Origin: an uncultured Rhodospirillaceae bacterium
GTDB lineage: Bacteria; Pseudomonadota; Alphaproteobacteria; Reyranellales; Reyranellaceae
NCBI GenBank assembly: GCA_945952105.1
Contig: CAMFGZ010000020.1
Location: 45,772-109,771, forward strand
Reading direction: 5' to 3'
Length of the DNA: 64,000 nt
Under the pieces are notes generated by a model. That model did not search any database. It was not told the DNA's origin and was given only the letters and a program-made list of their open reading frames with translations. A program made the position numbers and the translations under genes. Of the stretch, positions 9,246 through 18,383 are shown piece after piece (position 1 is the stretch's first letter; each line of letters starts with the position of its first letter).

Positions 9246-9392
9246 GTCCTGCTCCCGATCCGTCGGGGAACAATTAAAGAACGAATGTACTATAAGTAAA
9301 GCACGCTATAGTTGCATATTGCTGTGCGACCGGCCGGTCCCCGGCCTGCCTCGACCCGTGCTAGGTTCCGGCCGCAAACGCGGGAGAGTTTC
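9246..9392. promoter_or_regulatory. Divergent promoter region comM / acyl-CoA dehydrogenase
   Basis: A 147-base intergenic segment whose first half is markedly AT-richer than the surroundings (AACAATTAAAG, ACTATAAGTAAAG, TATAGTTGCATATTG). This is the only obvious AT-rich stretch between two divergent transcription units, so both promoters probably lie here. I cannot assign exact -35/-10 boxes. A GGGAGAG ribosome site at 9382-9388 decides the GTG start of the rightward gene. Confidence 0.45.
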
Positions 9393-10592
9393 GTGACGAC
9401 CAGGCAGAAGATCGACGACCTCAACTTCACGCCGCCGGCGGCGATCACCGACCTAGCCGCCAAGGTGAAGGACTTCGTCAAAGAGAAGATCGTCCCTTAC
9501 GAGACCGACCCGCGCTGGACGGCGCACGGGCCGACCGACGAGCTGCGGATCGAGATGAACGAGCTGGCCAAGGCGGCCGGCGTGTTCGCCCCGCAGGTGC
9601 CGAAGGAATATGGCGGCCAGGCGCTGAGCCAGGTCGGCCGCGCCCATGTCTTCGAGGCGGCCGGCTATTCGATCCTGGGGCCGACGGCGATCCACTGCGC
9701 CTCGCCCGACGAGGGCAACATCCACCTGCTCGACGTCGTCGCGCGCCCCGACCAGCGCGAGCATTTCCTGAAACGCATGGCCACGGGCCAGATCCGCTCG
9801 ATCTTCTGCATGACCGAACCGGGCGGCGCCGGCTCCGACCCCAGCCTGATGACCACGACGGCGCGTCTCGAAGGCAACGAATGGGTGATCAATGGCCGCA
9901 AGTGGCTGATCACCGGCGCCGAGGGCGCGCGCTGCGCCATCATCATGGCCCGGAACGAGGGCGGCCCGATGGACGGCCACGCCACCATGTTCATGGCCGA
10001 CCTGCCCGATCCCGCCATCCGCCTCGAGCGCACGCTCGACACGATGGACTCGAGCTTCACCGGCGGCCACGGCGTGATCGAGATCAAGAACCTGCGCCTG
10101 CCGGCCGACGCGGTGCTGGGCGAAATCGGCAAGGGCTTCCGCTATGCCCAGGTTCGCCTCGCCCCGGCGCGTCTCAGCCACTGCATGCGCTGGCTGGGTG
10201 CGGCGATGCGCGCGCAGGACATCGCCACGGAATATGCCCGCACCCGCGTCGCCTTCGGCAAGAAGCTCGGCGAGCACCAGGGCGTGTCCTTCATGCTGGC
10301 CGACAATCTGATGGACATGAACCAGGCGCGGCTGTCGATCTGGCACACCGCCTGGCTGCTCGACCAGGGCGAGCGCGCCTCGAACGAGAGCTCGATGTCC
10401 AAGGTCATCTGCTCGGAGGCCTATTTCCGCGTGGCCGACCGCTGCATGCAGATCCTGGGCGGCCTCGGCATCACGCGCGACACGGTGGTCGAGCGCTTCT
10501 TCCGCGACTCCCGCGCCTTCCGCATCTACGATGGCCCGTCCGAGGTCCATCGCTGGGCGCTGGGCGCACGAATCGTTTCGGGAAAGATGTAG
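9393..10592 (+). CDS. Acyl-CoA dehydrogenase (ACAD10/11-like)
   Basis: A 399-residue FAD-dependent dehydrogenase. The FAD/substrate motifs are FCMTEPGGAGSDPS and WLITGAEGARC, and the C-terminal signature is ILGGLGITRDTVVERFFRD...YDGPSEVHRWALG. The DGPSEVH ending, instead of the YEGTSQIQ of classical short- and medium-chain enzymes, resembles the ACAD10/ACAD11 branch. I chose the GTG at 9393, which has a good ribosome site. An earlier in-frame TTG at 9312 would add 27 residues without family character. It is followed after 10 bases by a class-III PLP enzyme and then a kinase. Animal ACAD10/11 fuse an APH kinase to this dehydrogenase, so the operon reproduces that pairing. Confidence 0.9.
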   Translation: MTTRQKIDDLNFTPPAAITDLAAKVKDFVKEKIVPYETDPRWTAHGPTDELRIEMNELAKAAGVFAPQVPKEYGGQALSQVGRAHVFEAAGYSILGPTAIHCASPDEGNIHLLDVVARPDQREHFLKRMATGQIRSIFCMTEPGGAGSDPSLMTTTARLEGNEWVINGRKWLITGAEGARCAIIMARNEGGPMDGHATMFMADLPDPAIRLERTLDTMDSSFTGGHGVIEIKNLRLPADAVLGEIGKGFRYAQVRLAPARLSHCMRWLGAAMRAQDIATEYARTRVAFGKKLGEHQGVSFMLADNLMDMNQARLSIWHTAWLLDQGERASNESSMSKVICSEAYFRVADRCMQILGGLGITRDTVVERFFRDSRAFRIYDGPSEVHRWALGARIVSGKM

Positions 10593-10602
10593 GACGGAGA
10601 CC

Positions 10603-11892
10603 ATGAACGCGACGACTGAAACACTCGCAGCCCGTCGCGACCGCGCCTTCGGCGCCGGCGCCCCCCTCTTCTACAGCACGCCCCTGCACATCGTGCGGGG
10701 CCAGGGCGTCGAGCTGTTCGACCCCGAGGGGCGGCGCTACGTCGACATGTACAACAACGTGCCCTGCGTCGGTCACGCCAACGGCCACGTCGCCGAGGCG
10801 ATGGCGCGCCAGCAGTCGACGCTGAACGTCCACAGCCGCTACCTGCACGAGGGCATCGTCGAGTTCGCCGAGCGGCTCGCGGCGCTGCACGGGCCCGAGA
10901 TCGAGAGCGTGATCTTCTCCTGCTCCGGCACCGAGGCCAACGAGGTGGCGCTGCGCATGGCGCGGATGGCGACCGGCAAGGCGGGCATCGTCTGCACCAA
11001 CGCGACCTATCACGGCAACAGCGCGGCGGTCGGCAAGATGACCCGCATCGGCAACGGCCAGAACACGGCCGGCGACGTGCGCGCCATCCCCTTCCCCGAG
11101 ATGCTGCGCCCGCTGGTGCCCGGGGCGACCGAAGACGAATTGCGCGAGGCCTATCTCGACAGGCTGCGCGAGGCGATCCGCGGCTTCGAGGAGGACGGCA
11201 CGGGTTTCGCCGGCCTGATCGTCTGCTCGATCTTCGCCAACGAAGGCCTGCCCGACGTGCCGCGCGGCTTCATGGCACGCGCCGCCGAGATCGTGCGCGA
11301 AGCGGGCGGGCTGGTGATCGCCGACGAGGTCCAGGCCGGCTACTGCCGCAGTGGCGTCTGGTGGGGCTACGACGTGCTGGGCTTCAGGCCCGACATCGTC
11401 GTCACCGGCAAGCCGATGGGCAACGGCCTGCCGCTGGCCGCCACCGCCGCGAGCCGCAGGCTGGTCGAGACCTTCCGGATGGCGACCCGCTACTTCAACA
11501 CCTTCGCGTCGAGCCCCCTGCAGGCAGCGGTCGGCATGGCGGTGATCGACGTCATCGAGCGCGAGAATCTGCGCGAGAACGTCGCCACCGTGGGCGCGTT
11601 CCTGAAGTCGGCGCTGGTCGAGCGCAAAGGCCGCTTCGCGTCGATCCTCGACGTGCGCGGCCATGGGCTGTTCATCGGCGTCGAGATCGCGAAGACCGAC
11701 GGCCCGCGCGAGCCCGACATGGACAAGGCGGTCGACGTCATCAACCGCCTCAAGGACCGCGGCTTCCTCACGAGCAATGCCGGCGCCTACAAGAACGTCG
11801 TGAAGATCCGGCCGCCGCTGGTCTTCCAGAAGAGCCATGCCGAGGAATTTCTGACCGCCTTCGACGCGACGATGGCGGAAGTGGACGGGTGA
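10603..11892 (+). CDS. Class-III PLP enzyme, phospho-lyase-like (AGXT2L type)
   Basis: A 430-residue fold-type I PLP enzyme. SGTEANEVALRMAR, IADEVQAGYCRSG and the Schiff-base Lys in VTGKPMGNG identify aminotransferase class III. Several segments (YNNVPCVGH, HSRYLHEGIVEFAERL, YFNTFASSP) resemble the ethanolamine-phosphate and 5-phosphohydroxylysine phospho-lyases (AGXT2L1/2) more than ornithine- or GABA-type transaminases. Those enzymes eliminate phosphate and ammonia from a phosphorylated amine. The downstream gene is a small-molecule kinase, which would supply such a substrate. Lyase activity is an inference; a transaminase remains possible. The ATG at 10603 follows GGACGGAG. Confidence 0.85.
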   Translation: MNATTETLAARRDRAFGAGAPLFYSTPLHIVRGQGVELFDPEGRRYVDMYNNVPCVGHANGHVAEAMARQQSTLNVHSRYLHEGIVEFAERLAALHGPEIESVIFSCSGTEANEVALRMARMATGKAGIVCTNATYHGNSAAVGKMTRIGNGQNTAGDVRAIPFPEMLRPLVPGATEDELREAYLDRLREAIRGFEEDGTGFAGLIVCSIFANEGLPDVPRGFMARAAEIVREAGGLVIADEVQAGYCRSGVWWGYDVLGFRPDIVVTGKPMGNGLPLAATAASRRLVETFRMATRYFNTFASSPLQAAVGMAVIDVIERENLRENVATVGAFLKSALVERKGRFASILDVRGHGLFIGVEIAKTDGPREPDMDKAVDVINRLKDRGFLTSNAGAYKNVVKIRPPLVFQKSHAEEFLTAFDATMAEVDG

Positions 11893-11899
11893 GTTCGCA

Positions 11900-12916
11900 T
11901 TGACCGGCTCGATGGACAACGAGACCGTCGATCGCACTTTCGCGCCGGCCGCGCGCACGGCGCTGGCCGCCTTTCCGATCGAGGCTCGAGATCTCAAGCT
12001 GGTGTCGCTCTCCGAGAACGTGACGTTCAGGGTGACCGACGCTCGCGACGGAAGGAACTATGTCTTCCGCCTGCACCGGCCGGGCTATCACTCCCTGCAC
12101 GAGCTGGTCTCCGAGCGCGCCTGGATCCGCGCGCTGGCCGAGGCCGGCATCGACGTCCCCCAAGCGGTGCTGACGCGCGACGGGCAGGACTATGTCCCCG
12201 TGACGATCCCGGCCACCGGCGAACAGCGCTTCGCCGGCATGGCGAGCTGGACCGAGGGCCGCCTTCTCTCCGATGTGCTGGCCGAGACCGCCGACCAGAC
12301 GCGCGTCGAAGCGTCGTTCACCCAGCTCGGTGCCATCACCGCGGCCATGCACAACCAGGCCAGCGCCTGGCAACCGCCGCCGGGCTTCAGCCGGCACGCG
12401 CTCGACAGTGACGGTCTGATGGGAACGGCGCCGCACTGGGGCGAGTTCTGGGAGCATCGCTCGCTGACGGCGGGCGAGCGCAGCCTCCTGCTCGATGTCC
12501 GGCAGCGCATGCACGACCTGCTGAGCCGCCTCAGCCGCGAGCCGGACGCCTACAGCGTGATCCATGCCGACATGCATCCCGGCAACATCGTGGTCGACGG
12601 CGACCGGCTCACCGTCATCGACTTCGACGACGCGGGCTACGGCTGGCATCAATACGATATCGCCACGGCCCTCACGCACTGGCAGACCAAGCCCAATGCG
12701 GCCGAGATCGAGCGCGCCTTCCTCGCCGGCTATCGCGCCAACCGCCCCGTCTCCGACGAAGCTTTGAGCCTGATCCCGCAGTTCCGACTGATCCGCTGGA
12801 TGGCGACCATCGGCTGGTTCCACCAACGCCCCGAGCTCAACCGCCCGTCCTCGGTGTTCGAGGAGCGCAAGGTCTGGGTCCTCGAACAGTGCAGGGCGCT
12901 ACAGCGCTTACGGTGA
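11900..12916 (+). CDS. APH-family small-molecule kinase (hydroxylysine/ethanolamine kinase-like)
   Basis: A 338-residue aminoglycoside-phosphotransferase-fold kinase. An ATP-loop equivalent, LSENVTFRV, is followed by the catalytic loop VIHADMHPGNIVV (H-D...N) and the metal-binding IDFDDAGYG. This group includes YihE, homoserine kinase II, choline/ethanolamine kinase and hydroxylysine kinase. I took the TTG at 11900, which sits 6 bases after GGTGAG; ATG at 11912 is the alternative. The gene begins 7 bases after the PLP enzyme, so the pair is almost certainly co-translated. It probably phosphorylates the hydroxylated amine that the PLP enzyme then cleaves. Confidence 0.82.
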   Translation: MTGSMDNETVDRTFAPAARTALAAFPIEARDLKLVSLSENVTFRVTDARDGRNYVFRLHRPGYHSLHELVSERAWIRALAEAGIDVPQAVLTRDGQDYVPVTIPATGEQRFAGMASWTEGRLLSDVLAETADQTRVEASFTQLGAITAAMHNQASAWQPPPGFSRHALDSDGLMGTAPHWGEFWEHRSLTAGERSLLLDVRQRMHDLLSRLSREPDAYSVIHADMHPGNIVVDGDRLTVIDFDDAGYGWHQYDIATALTHWQTKPNAAEIERAFLAGYRANRPVSDEALSLIPQFRLIRWMATIGWFHQRPELNRPSSVFEERKVWVLEQCRALQRLR

Positions 12917-12920
12917 GGTC

Positions 12921-13361
12921 TTACGGATGCTGACAGTCGTTGGGATCTTCCCAAGGATCGATCAGGCCGACACCCGTTGCGGCAAAGTCACGGACATTCC
13001 GCGAAACCACCGTAAGGCCATGGATCAAGCCGGTCGCAGCGATCAGCGCATCCCGCTCGCTCCTCGGATCCGGCATGTGCAGGCGAGCACATTGTTGAGC
13101 GACGGGAAGATCAATCGGCAGGACTCGACCTTCGAACTCTCTCAGGACCTGCCCCTGCAGCCAGCGGCGCAGGATTGCACCTTGTGACGGGTCGCGGCGT
13201 TCAGCCAAGAGCACACCAAGTTCGAGCTCCATCGCGGTGATAACCGAGATGTAGACCGTTGAAGATCCAACCGAAGCGGCCCAGCGCGCGACGTTGGCGT
13301 CCGCTTTGCCCGATCGAACCTTGCGAAGCTCCGAGACGACGTTGGTGTCGAGCAGGAACAT
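12921..13361 (-). CDS. PIN-domain toxin (VapC/FitB-like)
   Basis: A 146-residue PIN-domain ribonuclease. The N-terminal acidic site is MFLLDTNVVSELRK. The second acidic cluster is SVITAMELELG, and the third is RSERDALIAATGLIHGLTVVSRNVRDF. This is the complete set expected of an active VapC or FitB toxin that cleaves tRNA or other RNA. Its ATG overlaps the antitoxin stop (ATGA at 13361-13364, reverse strand), so the pair is translationally coupled. It is convergent with the kinase gene and ends 4 bases from it. Confidence 0.92.
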   Translation of the reverse strand: MFLLDTNVVSELRKVRSGKADANVARWAASVGSSTVYISVITAMELELGVLLAERRDPSQGAILRRWLQGQVLREFEGRVLPIDLPVAQQCARLHMPDPRSERDALIAATGLIHGLTVVSRNVRDFAATGVGLIDPWEDPNDCQHP

Positions 13362-13609
13362 CAGCCGAGATCAGGTGGCGTGAACACGATGTTGCTGCGG
13401 GGCGGTTCGAACTCCACGTCCTCGTCCATCGCCAGAGCATCGACGATGCTGCGGCCGTTGCCGGCCAGCCGGCGATATTCCTCGATCGACAGCAACACGT
13501 GGGCGGGACGCCCCCGATCGGTGATGAAAACAGGACCCGTATCGGCAGCCTTCTTGGCCCGGCTTGTGTCCTGATTGAATTCCCTGCTGGTGAGAGTCGT
13601 GACGGTCAT
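13361..13609 (-). CDS. Phd/YefM-type antitoxin
   Basis: An 82-residue Phd/YefM antitoxin. The N-terminal DNA-binding part contains LTSREFNQDTSRAKKAAD and VFITDRGRPAHVLLSIEEYRRL. The C-terminal tail (SIVDALAMDEDVEFEPPR) would wrap the toxin. I chose the ATG at 13609 because GGAGG lies 5 bases upstream and because a longer reading from 13648 would begin inside the operator palindrome. It probably represses its own operon through the inverted repeat immediately upstream. VapC-type PIN toxins are commonly paired with Phd-type antitoxins. Confidence 0.92.
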   Translation of the reverse strand: MTVTTLTSREFNQDTSRAKKAADTGPVFITDRGRPAHVLLSIEEYRRLAGNGRSIVDALAMDEDVEFEPPRSNIVFTPPDLG

Positions 13610-13626
13610 GCAAGCCTCCACGAACC

Positions 13627-13650
13627 AAATGTATCCACGTTTATACATTT
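13627..13650 (-). promoter_or_regulatory. Perfect palindrome, probable TA operator
   Basis: AAATGTAT (13627-13634) and ATACATTT (13643-13650) form an exact 8-bp inverted repeat separated by 8 bases, in an AT-rich pocket of an otherwise high-GC region. It lies 18 bases upstream of the antitoxin start codon, the normal position for Phd autoregulation. The same AT-rich segment probably contains the promoter. Confidence 0.7.
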
Positions 13651-13697
13651 ATGGTCGAGAGGCCGCAATACGAGGCCGCGCCCGATTTTTCTGCCGT

Positions 13698-14670
13698 CTA
13701 GCTCTGCAGATGACACGCGACGGCTCTTCCATCGTCCATCTGCTTCAGCGGTGGATCGACGGCCTTGCAGACGTCCATCGCCCGGGGACAGCGCGTGTGG
13801 AAGCGGCAGCCGGACGGTGGGCGCATGGCGCTGGGGATTTCGCCCGCGATGATGTCGGCGCCACGCGCGGCCTCCAGCTCGGGATCGGCGATCGGCACGG
13901 CGGCCAGCAGCGCCTGCGTATAGGGATGCAGCGGGTCCTTGTAGAGCTGCTCGCGCGTGGCGATCTCGGCGATGCGACCGAGATACATGACGGCGATGCG
14001 GTCGCTGATGTGGCGCACGACGCTGAGATCGTGAGCGATGAAGATGTAGGTGAGGCCGAGTCGCTCCTGCAGCTCCATGAACAGGTTCACCACCTGCGCC
14101 TGGATCGACACGTCGAGCGCCGACACCGGCTCGTCGCAGATCAGCAGCGTGGGTTCCAGCGCGAGCGCGCGGGCGATGCCGATGCGCTGGCGCTGGCCGC
14201 CGGAGAATTCGTGCGGATAGCGCTCGGCCATGTCGGGCAGGAGGCCGACCATCCGCAGGAGATCGGCGACGCGGGTGCGGTACTTGTCCTGATCGGATGC
14301 CAGACCATGGACGACCAGCGGCTCGCCCACGATGTCGGCCACCTTCATGCGCGGGTTCAGCGAGCCGTAGGGGTCCTGATAGACCATCTGCATGCGCCGC
14401 CGGATCGGCCGCATGCGCTTGCGGTCGTGGCGCGTGATGTCTTCGCCCTCGAACTCGATCTTGCCTTCGGTGATGTCGAGCATGCGCAGGATGGCAAGGC
14501 CGGTCGTCGACTTGCCGCAGCCCGATTCGCCGACCAGCCCCAGCGTCTCGCCGCGCGCCACGCTGAAGCTCACGCCATCGACCGCCTTCACCGTGCCGAC
14601 CTGCTTGCGCAGGATCGCGCCCGCCGTGATCGGGAAATGGATTTTCAGGCCCTCTACCTTGAGGACGGGA

Positions 14671-14690
<20 letters not shown>
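13698..14690 (-). CDS. Oligopeptide/dipeptide ABC transporter ATPase (DppF/OppF type)
   Basis: A 330-residue ATPase that energises a Dpp/Opp-type importer. Walker A is GESGCGKSTTG, the signature FSGGQRQRIGIARAL, and Walker B LLICDEPVSALD. The C-terminal oligopeptide/dipeptide extension carries the Cys-rich segment (GCRFHTRCPRAMDVC). The ATG at 14690 gives a normal-length protein; the longer frame upstream is out-of-frame overlap with dppD. Its start overlaps the dppD stop by 20 bases. It is the last gene of the ligase-permease-SBP-ATPase operon running leftwards from 21.2 kb. Confidence 0.92.
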
Positions 14691-15654
<964 letters not shown>

Positions 15655-15659
15655 GGGCT

Positions 15660-15732
15660 GGGGGCGCGCCACTCCAGTGGCGCGTCATGCGTTGGAGAGA
15701 AGAAGACCGCGCCACTGGAGTGGCGCGCCCCC
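15660..15732. repeat. Double-hairpin palindromic repeat, copy 1
   Basis: A 25-bp perfect inverted repeat (15660-15684 and 15708-15732) in which each arm is itself a 20-base palindrome: CGCGCCACT-CC-AGTGGCGCG at 15665-15684 and the mirror with GG centre at 15708-15727. The 23-base spacer begins TCATGCG. It lies between the SBP gene and dppD. A second copy occurs at 62534-62607. The structure resembles REP/BIME elements. It could act as an mRNA stabiliser or attenuator between the abundant SBP transcript and the ATPase genes. Confidence 0.85.
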
Positions 15733-15742
15733 GGCAACGACA

Positions 15743-17443
15743 TCACTTGCCCATCTTCTTCTTGAGTTCCTGGTCGACCCACATGCGGGCATAGATCGGG
15801 CCGGGACGCACCGCGCCGGCGCGCAGCTCGCCGTTGTAGCCCTTCACCCACGGCCACCACGCCGTATAGATGTAGGGAGTCGGCAGCCAGATGTACGGCG
15901 TCTTCTCGAGGATCTCCTTGGTGAGCTCCTTGATCATGACCTGGCGCTTGGCCTCGTCGCGTTCGAGGTACATGTCGGCCACCTTCTTGTCGAAGGCGGG
16001 GTCCGAATACTGCGACGGGTTCCACACTTCCTTGGTGACGAAGCTCTTGCGGATCGTCGTCGTCGGGTTGGTGTGGCCGTTGTTCATGAAGTAGCCGGGC
16101 GCGTTGGTCTTGGTCGTCATCGCCGACAGAAAAGCCGCGTATTCCATCGGCTGGATCTCGAGCTTGACGCCCACCGCCTCGAGATAGGCGGAGACCAGCG
16201 GCAACAGGTCCATGTGGTCGGGATTGCAGGAACAGACCTGGACCTTGAAGCTGAAGCCCTTGGGATAGCCCGCTTCGGCCAGCAGCTTCTTCGCCTTGTC
16301 GGGGTTGAAGGTGTAGAGCTCCCGCACCGATTCCGGCATGGCTTCCAGCGGCTCATAGTAGCCGAGATAGTCGGGATGCTGCGGATAGGCGAACAGCTCG
16401 GCGTTGCCGCCGTAATAGGCCTTCACGATCTCCTGCTTGTTCACCGCCATGTTCAGCGCCCGGCGGACGCGGATGTCGTCGAACGGCTTGGTGTCGACGC
16501 GCATGGCCAGGAACTGGCCGCTCATGCCGAGCCAGCGCGACCATTTGAGCTGCGGGGTCGACTTCTTGAGGTCGTCGGCGGCGCTCCAGCGGATGTTCTC
16601 CAGCAGGTCGAGCTTGGCGGTGCGCAGCGCCGTCAGGTAGGTCGCCTCGTCCTTGATCGTGCGATACACGACCTTGTCGAGGAACGGCAGCTTGTACTCG
16701 ACGCCGTCGATCTTTTCCTTGTCCCAGTAGATCGGGTTCTTGGAATAGGTGTTGGAGCTGCCCTGGACGAAGTCGCTCAGCATGAACGGGCCGGTGCCGT
16801 TCACGTTCTTCCAGTTGGTGGCGCCGGCATCGGCGACCTCCTTCGGGGTTATGGTCGAGTAGTAACCCCAGCCGAAGCGGTAGTCCCACTCGGCGTTGAA
16901 GTACTTGAAGGTGAAGACGACGGTGTACTTGCCGGTCGCCTCGACTTTCTCGACGTGATCGAAGTAGCCCGCGATCTTCTTGGGGCTGTTGGCGAGGCGG
17001 TTGAAGGCGAAGACGACATCCTCCGCGGTCAGCTCACGCTCCTTCATGACGCCCGGCTTCTCCGGGAACATCACGCCCTTGCGCAGGTCGATCGTGAGCT
17101 TGAGAGGGTTCTCGCTCCACACCCACTTCTCCGCGAGTTCGCCGCGGATCGCGTCCGAGGGCAGCCAGGCATCGGCATAGAACGGATACTTGCCGCCGTT
17201 GCGCTTGCTCTGGGACAGGTCGGCGGCGAAGAGCTGTTCGTAGAACTGGCCGGTATCGTGGTTCAGCTTCCAGTTCCAATCGGCCGGATCGAAGGACAGT
17301 GCCGACAGCGTCACATAGACGGTGCCGACTTCGAGCGTGCCGCCATACTGCGGCTTCTCGGCCTGAGCCTGCGCACCGCCGGTGGCGAGCGCGAGGCCCA
17401 GCGCACCGGAGAGGAGCTCCGCGGCCCACTTCTTCATCTTCAT
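15743..17443 (-). CDS. Family-5 solute-binding protein (peptide/opine/nickel type)
   Basis: A 566-residue periplasmic binding protein of SBP_bac_5 type. The signal peptide MKMKKWAAELLSGALGLALA ends near GGAQAQA. The mature part has the family signature region: LAEKWVWSENPLKLTIDLRKGVMFPE, then LTAEDVVFAFNRL, a typical cluster-C binding protein. AGGAGG precedes the ATG by 8 bases. It is the third transport gene of the operon and determines specificity. Ligands in this family range from dipeptides to oligosaccharides and aromatic conjugates; the upstream CoA-ligase hints at a carboxylic acid, but this is an inference. Confidence 0.92.
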   Translation of the reverse strand: MKMKKWAAELLSGALGLALATGGAQAQAEKPQYGGTLEVGTVYVTLSALSFDPADWNWKLNHDTGQFYEQLFAADLSQSKRNGGKYPFYADAWLPSDAIRGELAEKWVWSENPLKLTIDLRKGVMFPEKPGVMKERELTAEDVVFAFNRLANSPKKIAGYFDHVEKVEATGKYTVVFTFKYFNAEWDYRFGWGYYSTITPKEVADAGATNWKNVNGTGPFMLSDFVQGSSNTYSKNPIYWDKEKIDGVEYKLPFLDKVVYRTIKDEATYLTALRTAKLDLLENIRWSAADDLKKSTPQLKWSRWLGMSGQFLAMRVDTKPFDDIRVRRALNMAVNKQEIVKAYYGGNAELFAYPQHPDYLGYYEPLEAMPESVRELYTFNPDKAKKLLAEAGYPKGFSFKVQVCSCNPDHMDLLPLVSAYLEAVGVKLEIQPMEYAAFLSAMTTKTNAPGYFMNNGHTNPTTTIRKSFVTKEVWNPSQYSDPAFDKKVADMYLERDEAKRQVMIKELTKEILEKTPYIWLPTPYIYTAWWPWVKGYNGELRAGAVRPGPIYARMWVDQELKKKMGK

Positions 17444-17483
17444 CGTCGTTTCCTCCTCGTGTTTCTTTCCGTCTTCTTATCCG

Positions 17484-18383
17484 TCAGCGTGAGCCCCGCA
17501 TGCGCGGATCGAGAAGATCGCGCAGGGCGTCGCCGAACATGTTGGTGGCGTAGACCACGACCGTAAGGCAGAGGCCGGGCGCGAGCGCGAGCCACGGCCC
17601 CTGCAGCATGAAGGTCCGGCCGCTGCCGGAGAGCAGACCACCCCAGGTCGGCGCCGGCGGCGGCACGCCGAGGCCGAGGAAGGACAGGCCCGATTCGGCC
17701 AGGATCACGGTGCCGACGCGTGTCGTGAACAGCACGATCACGGGCGCCATGACGTTGGGCAGGATGTGCCGCCACAGGATGCGGAAGGTCGAGGCACCGG
17801 TCGATTGCGCGGCGTGGACGTACATGTTCTCGCGCACCGATACGACCGCGCCGCGGATGATGCGCGAACCTGCGATGCCGAGTAGCAGGCCGAGCGTCAC
17901 GATGATCTGCGGCATGCCCGGCCCGACCACCGACACGACGACGATCAGGATGATCAGATCCGGGAAGCTCATCCAGGCATCGACGAAGCGCTGCAGCACG
18001 AGGTCGAACTTGCCGCCGAGATAGCCAGAGACGATGCCGAGGAAGACCGAAATGGCTGTGGCGATGCCGGCGGCGCAGAAGCCGATGATGACCGAGAGCT
18101 GGGCGCCGTAGAGGCAGCGCGAGAGCATGTCGCGTCCGAGATTGTCGGTGCCGAACGGGAAGGCCCAGGAGGGCGGCTTCAGCCGGTTGAGCGGCGAGAT
18201 CTGGTTCATGCCGTAGGGCGCCAGCACGTCGGCGAAGATCCCGCAGAACAGGAACAGGATGAACACGACGGCGCCCGCCGCGCCCAGCGGCTTCTCGCGA
18301 AAGAGACGGCCGATGAAGTGCAGCACCGGACCGCGCTTGCGGCGCGGTGCGGCGGCGACGCCGGTTTCCGCCACGGTGGCCAT
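17484..18383 (-). CDS. ABC transporter permease (DppC type)
   Basis: A 299-residue inner-membrane permease. An N-terminal charged tail and first span (GAAGAVVFILFLFCGIFADVLAPYG) is followed by FPFGTDNLGRDMLSRCLYGAQLSV, the standard DppC/OppC signature, and five further spans. The EAA-type coupling loop is AAQSTGASTFRILWRHILPNV. The ATG at 18383 overlaps the dppB stop as ATGA, so the two permease genes are coupled. The reading upstream of this ATG belongs to the other frame. Confidence 0.93.
   Translation of the reverse strand: MATVAETGVAAAPRRKRGPVLHFIGRLFREKPLGAAGAVVFILFLFCGIFADVLAPYGMNQISPLNRLKPPSWAFPFGTDNLGRDMLSRCLYGAQLSVIIGFCAAGIATAISVFLGIVSGYLGGKFDLVLQRFVDAWMSFPDLIILIVVVSVVGPGMPQIIVTLGLLLGIAGSRIIRGAVVSVRENMYVHAAQSTGASTFRILWRHILPNVMAPVIVLFTTRVGTVILAESGLSFLGLGVPPPAPTWGGLLSGSGRTFMLQGPWLALAPGLCLTVVVYATNMFGDALRDLLDPRMRGSR

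Noticed and set aside
13610..13648. Longer antitoxin start at 13648
   Set aside because: It would start inside the operator palindrome and lacks a ribosome site, while ATG 13609 has GGAGG at ideal spacing.
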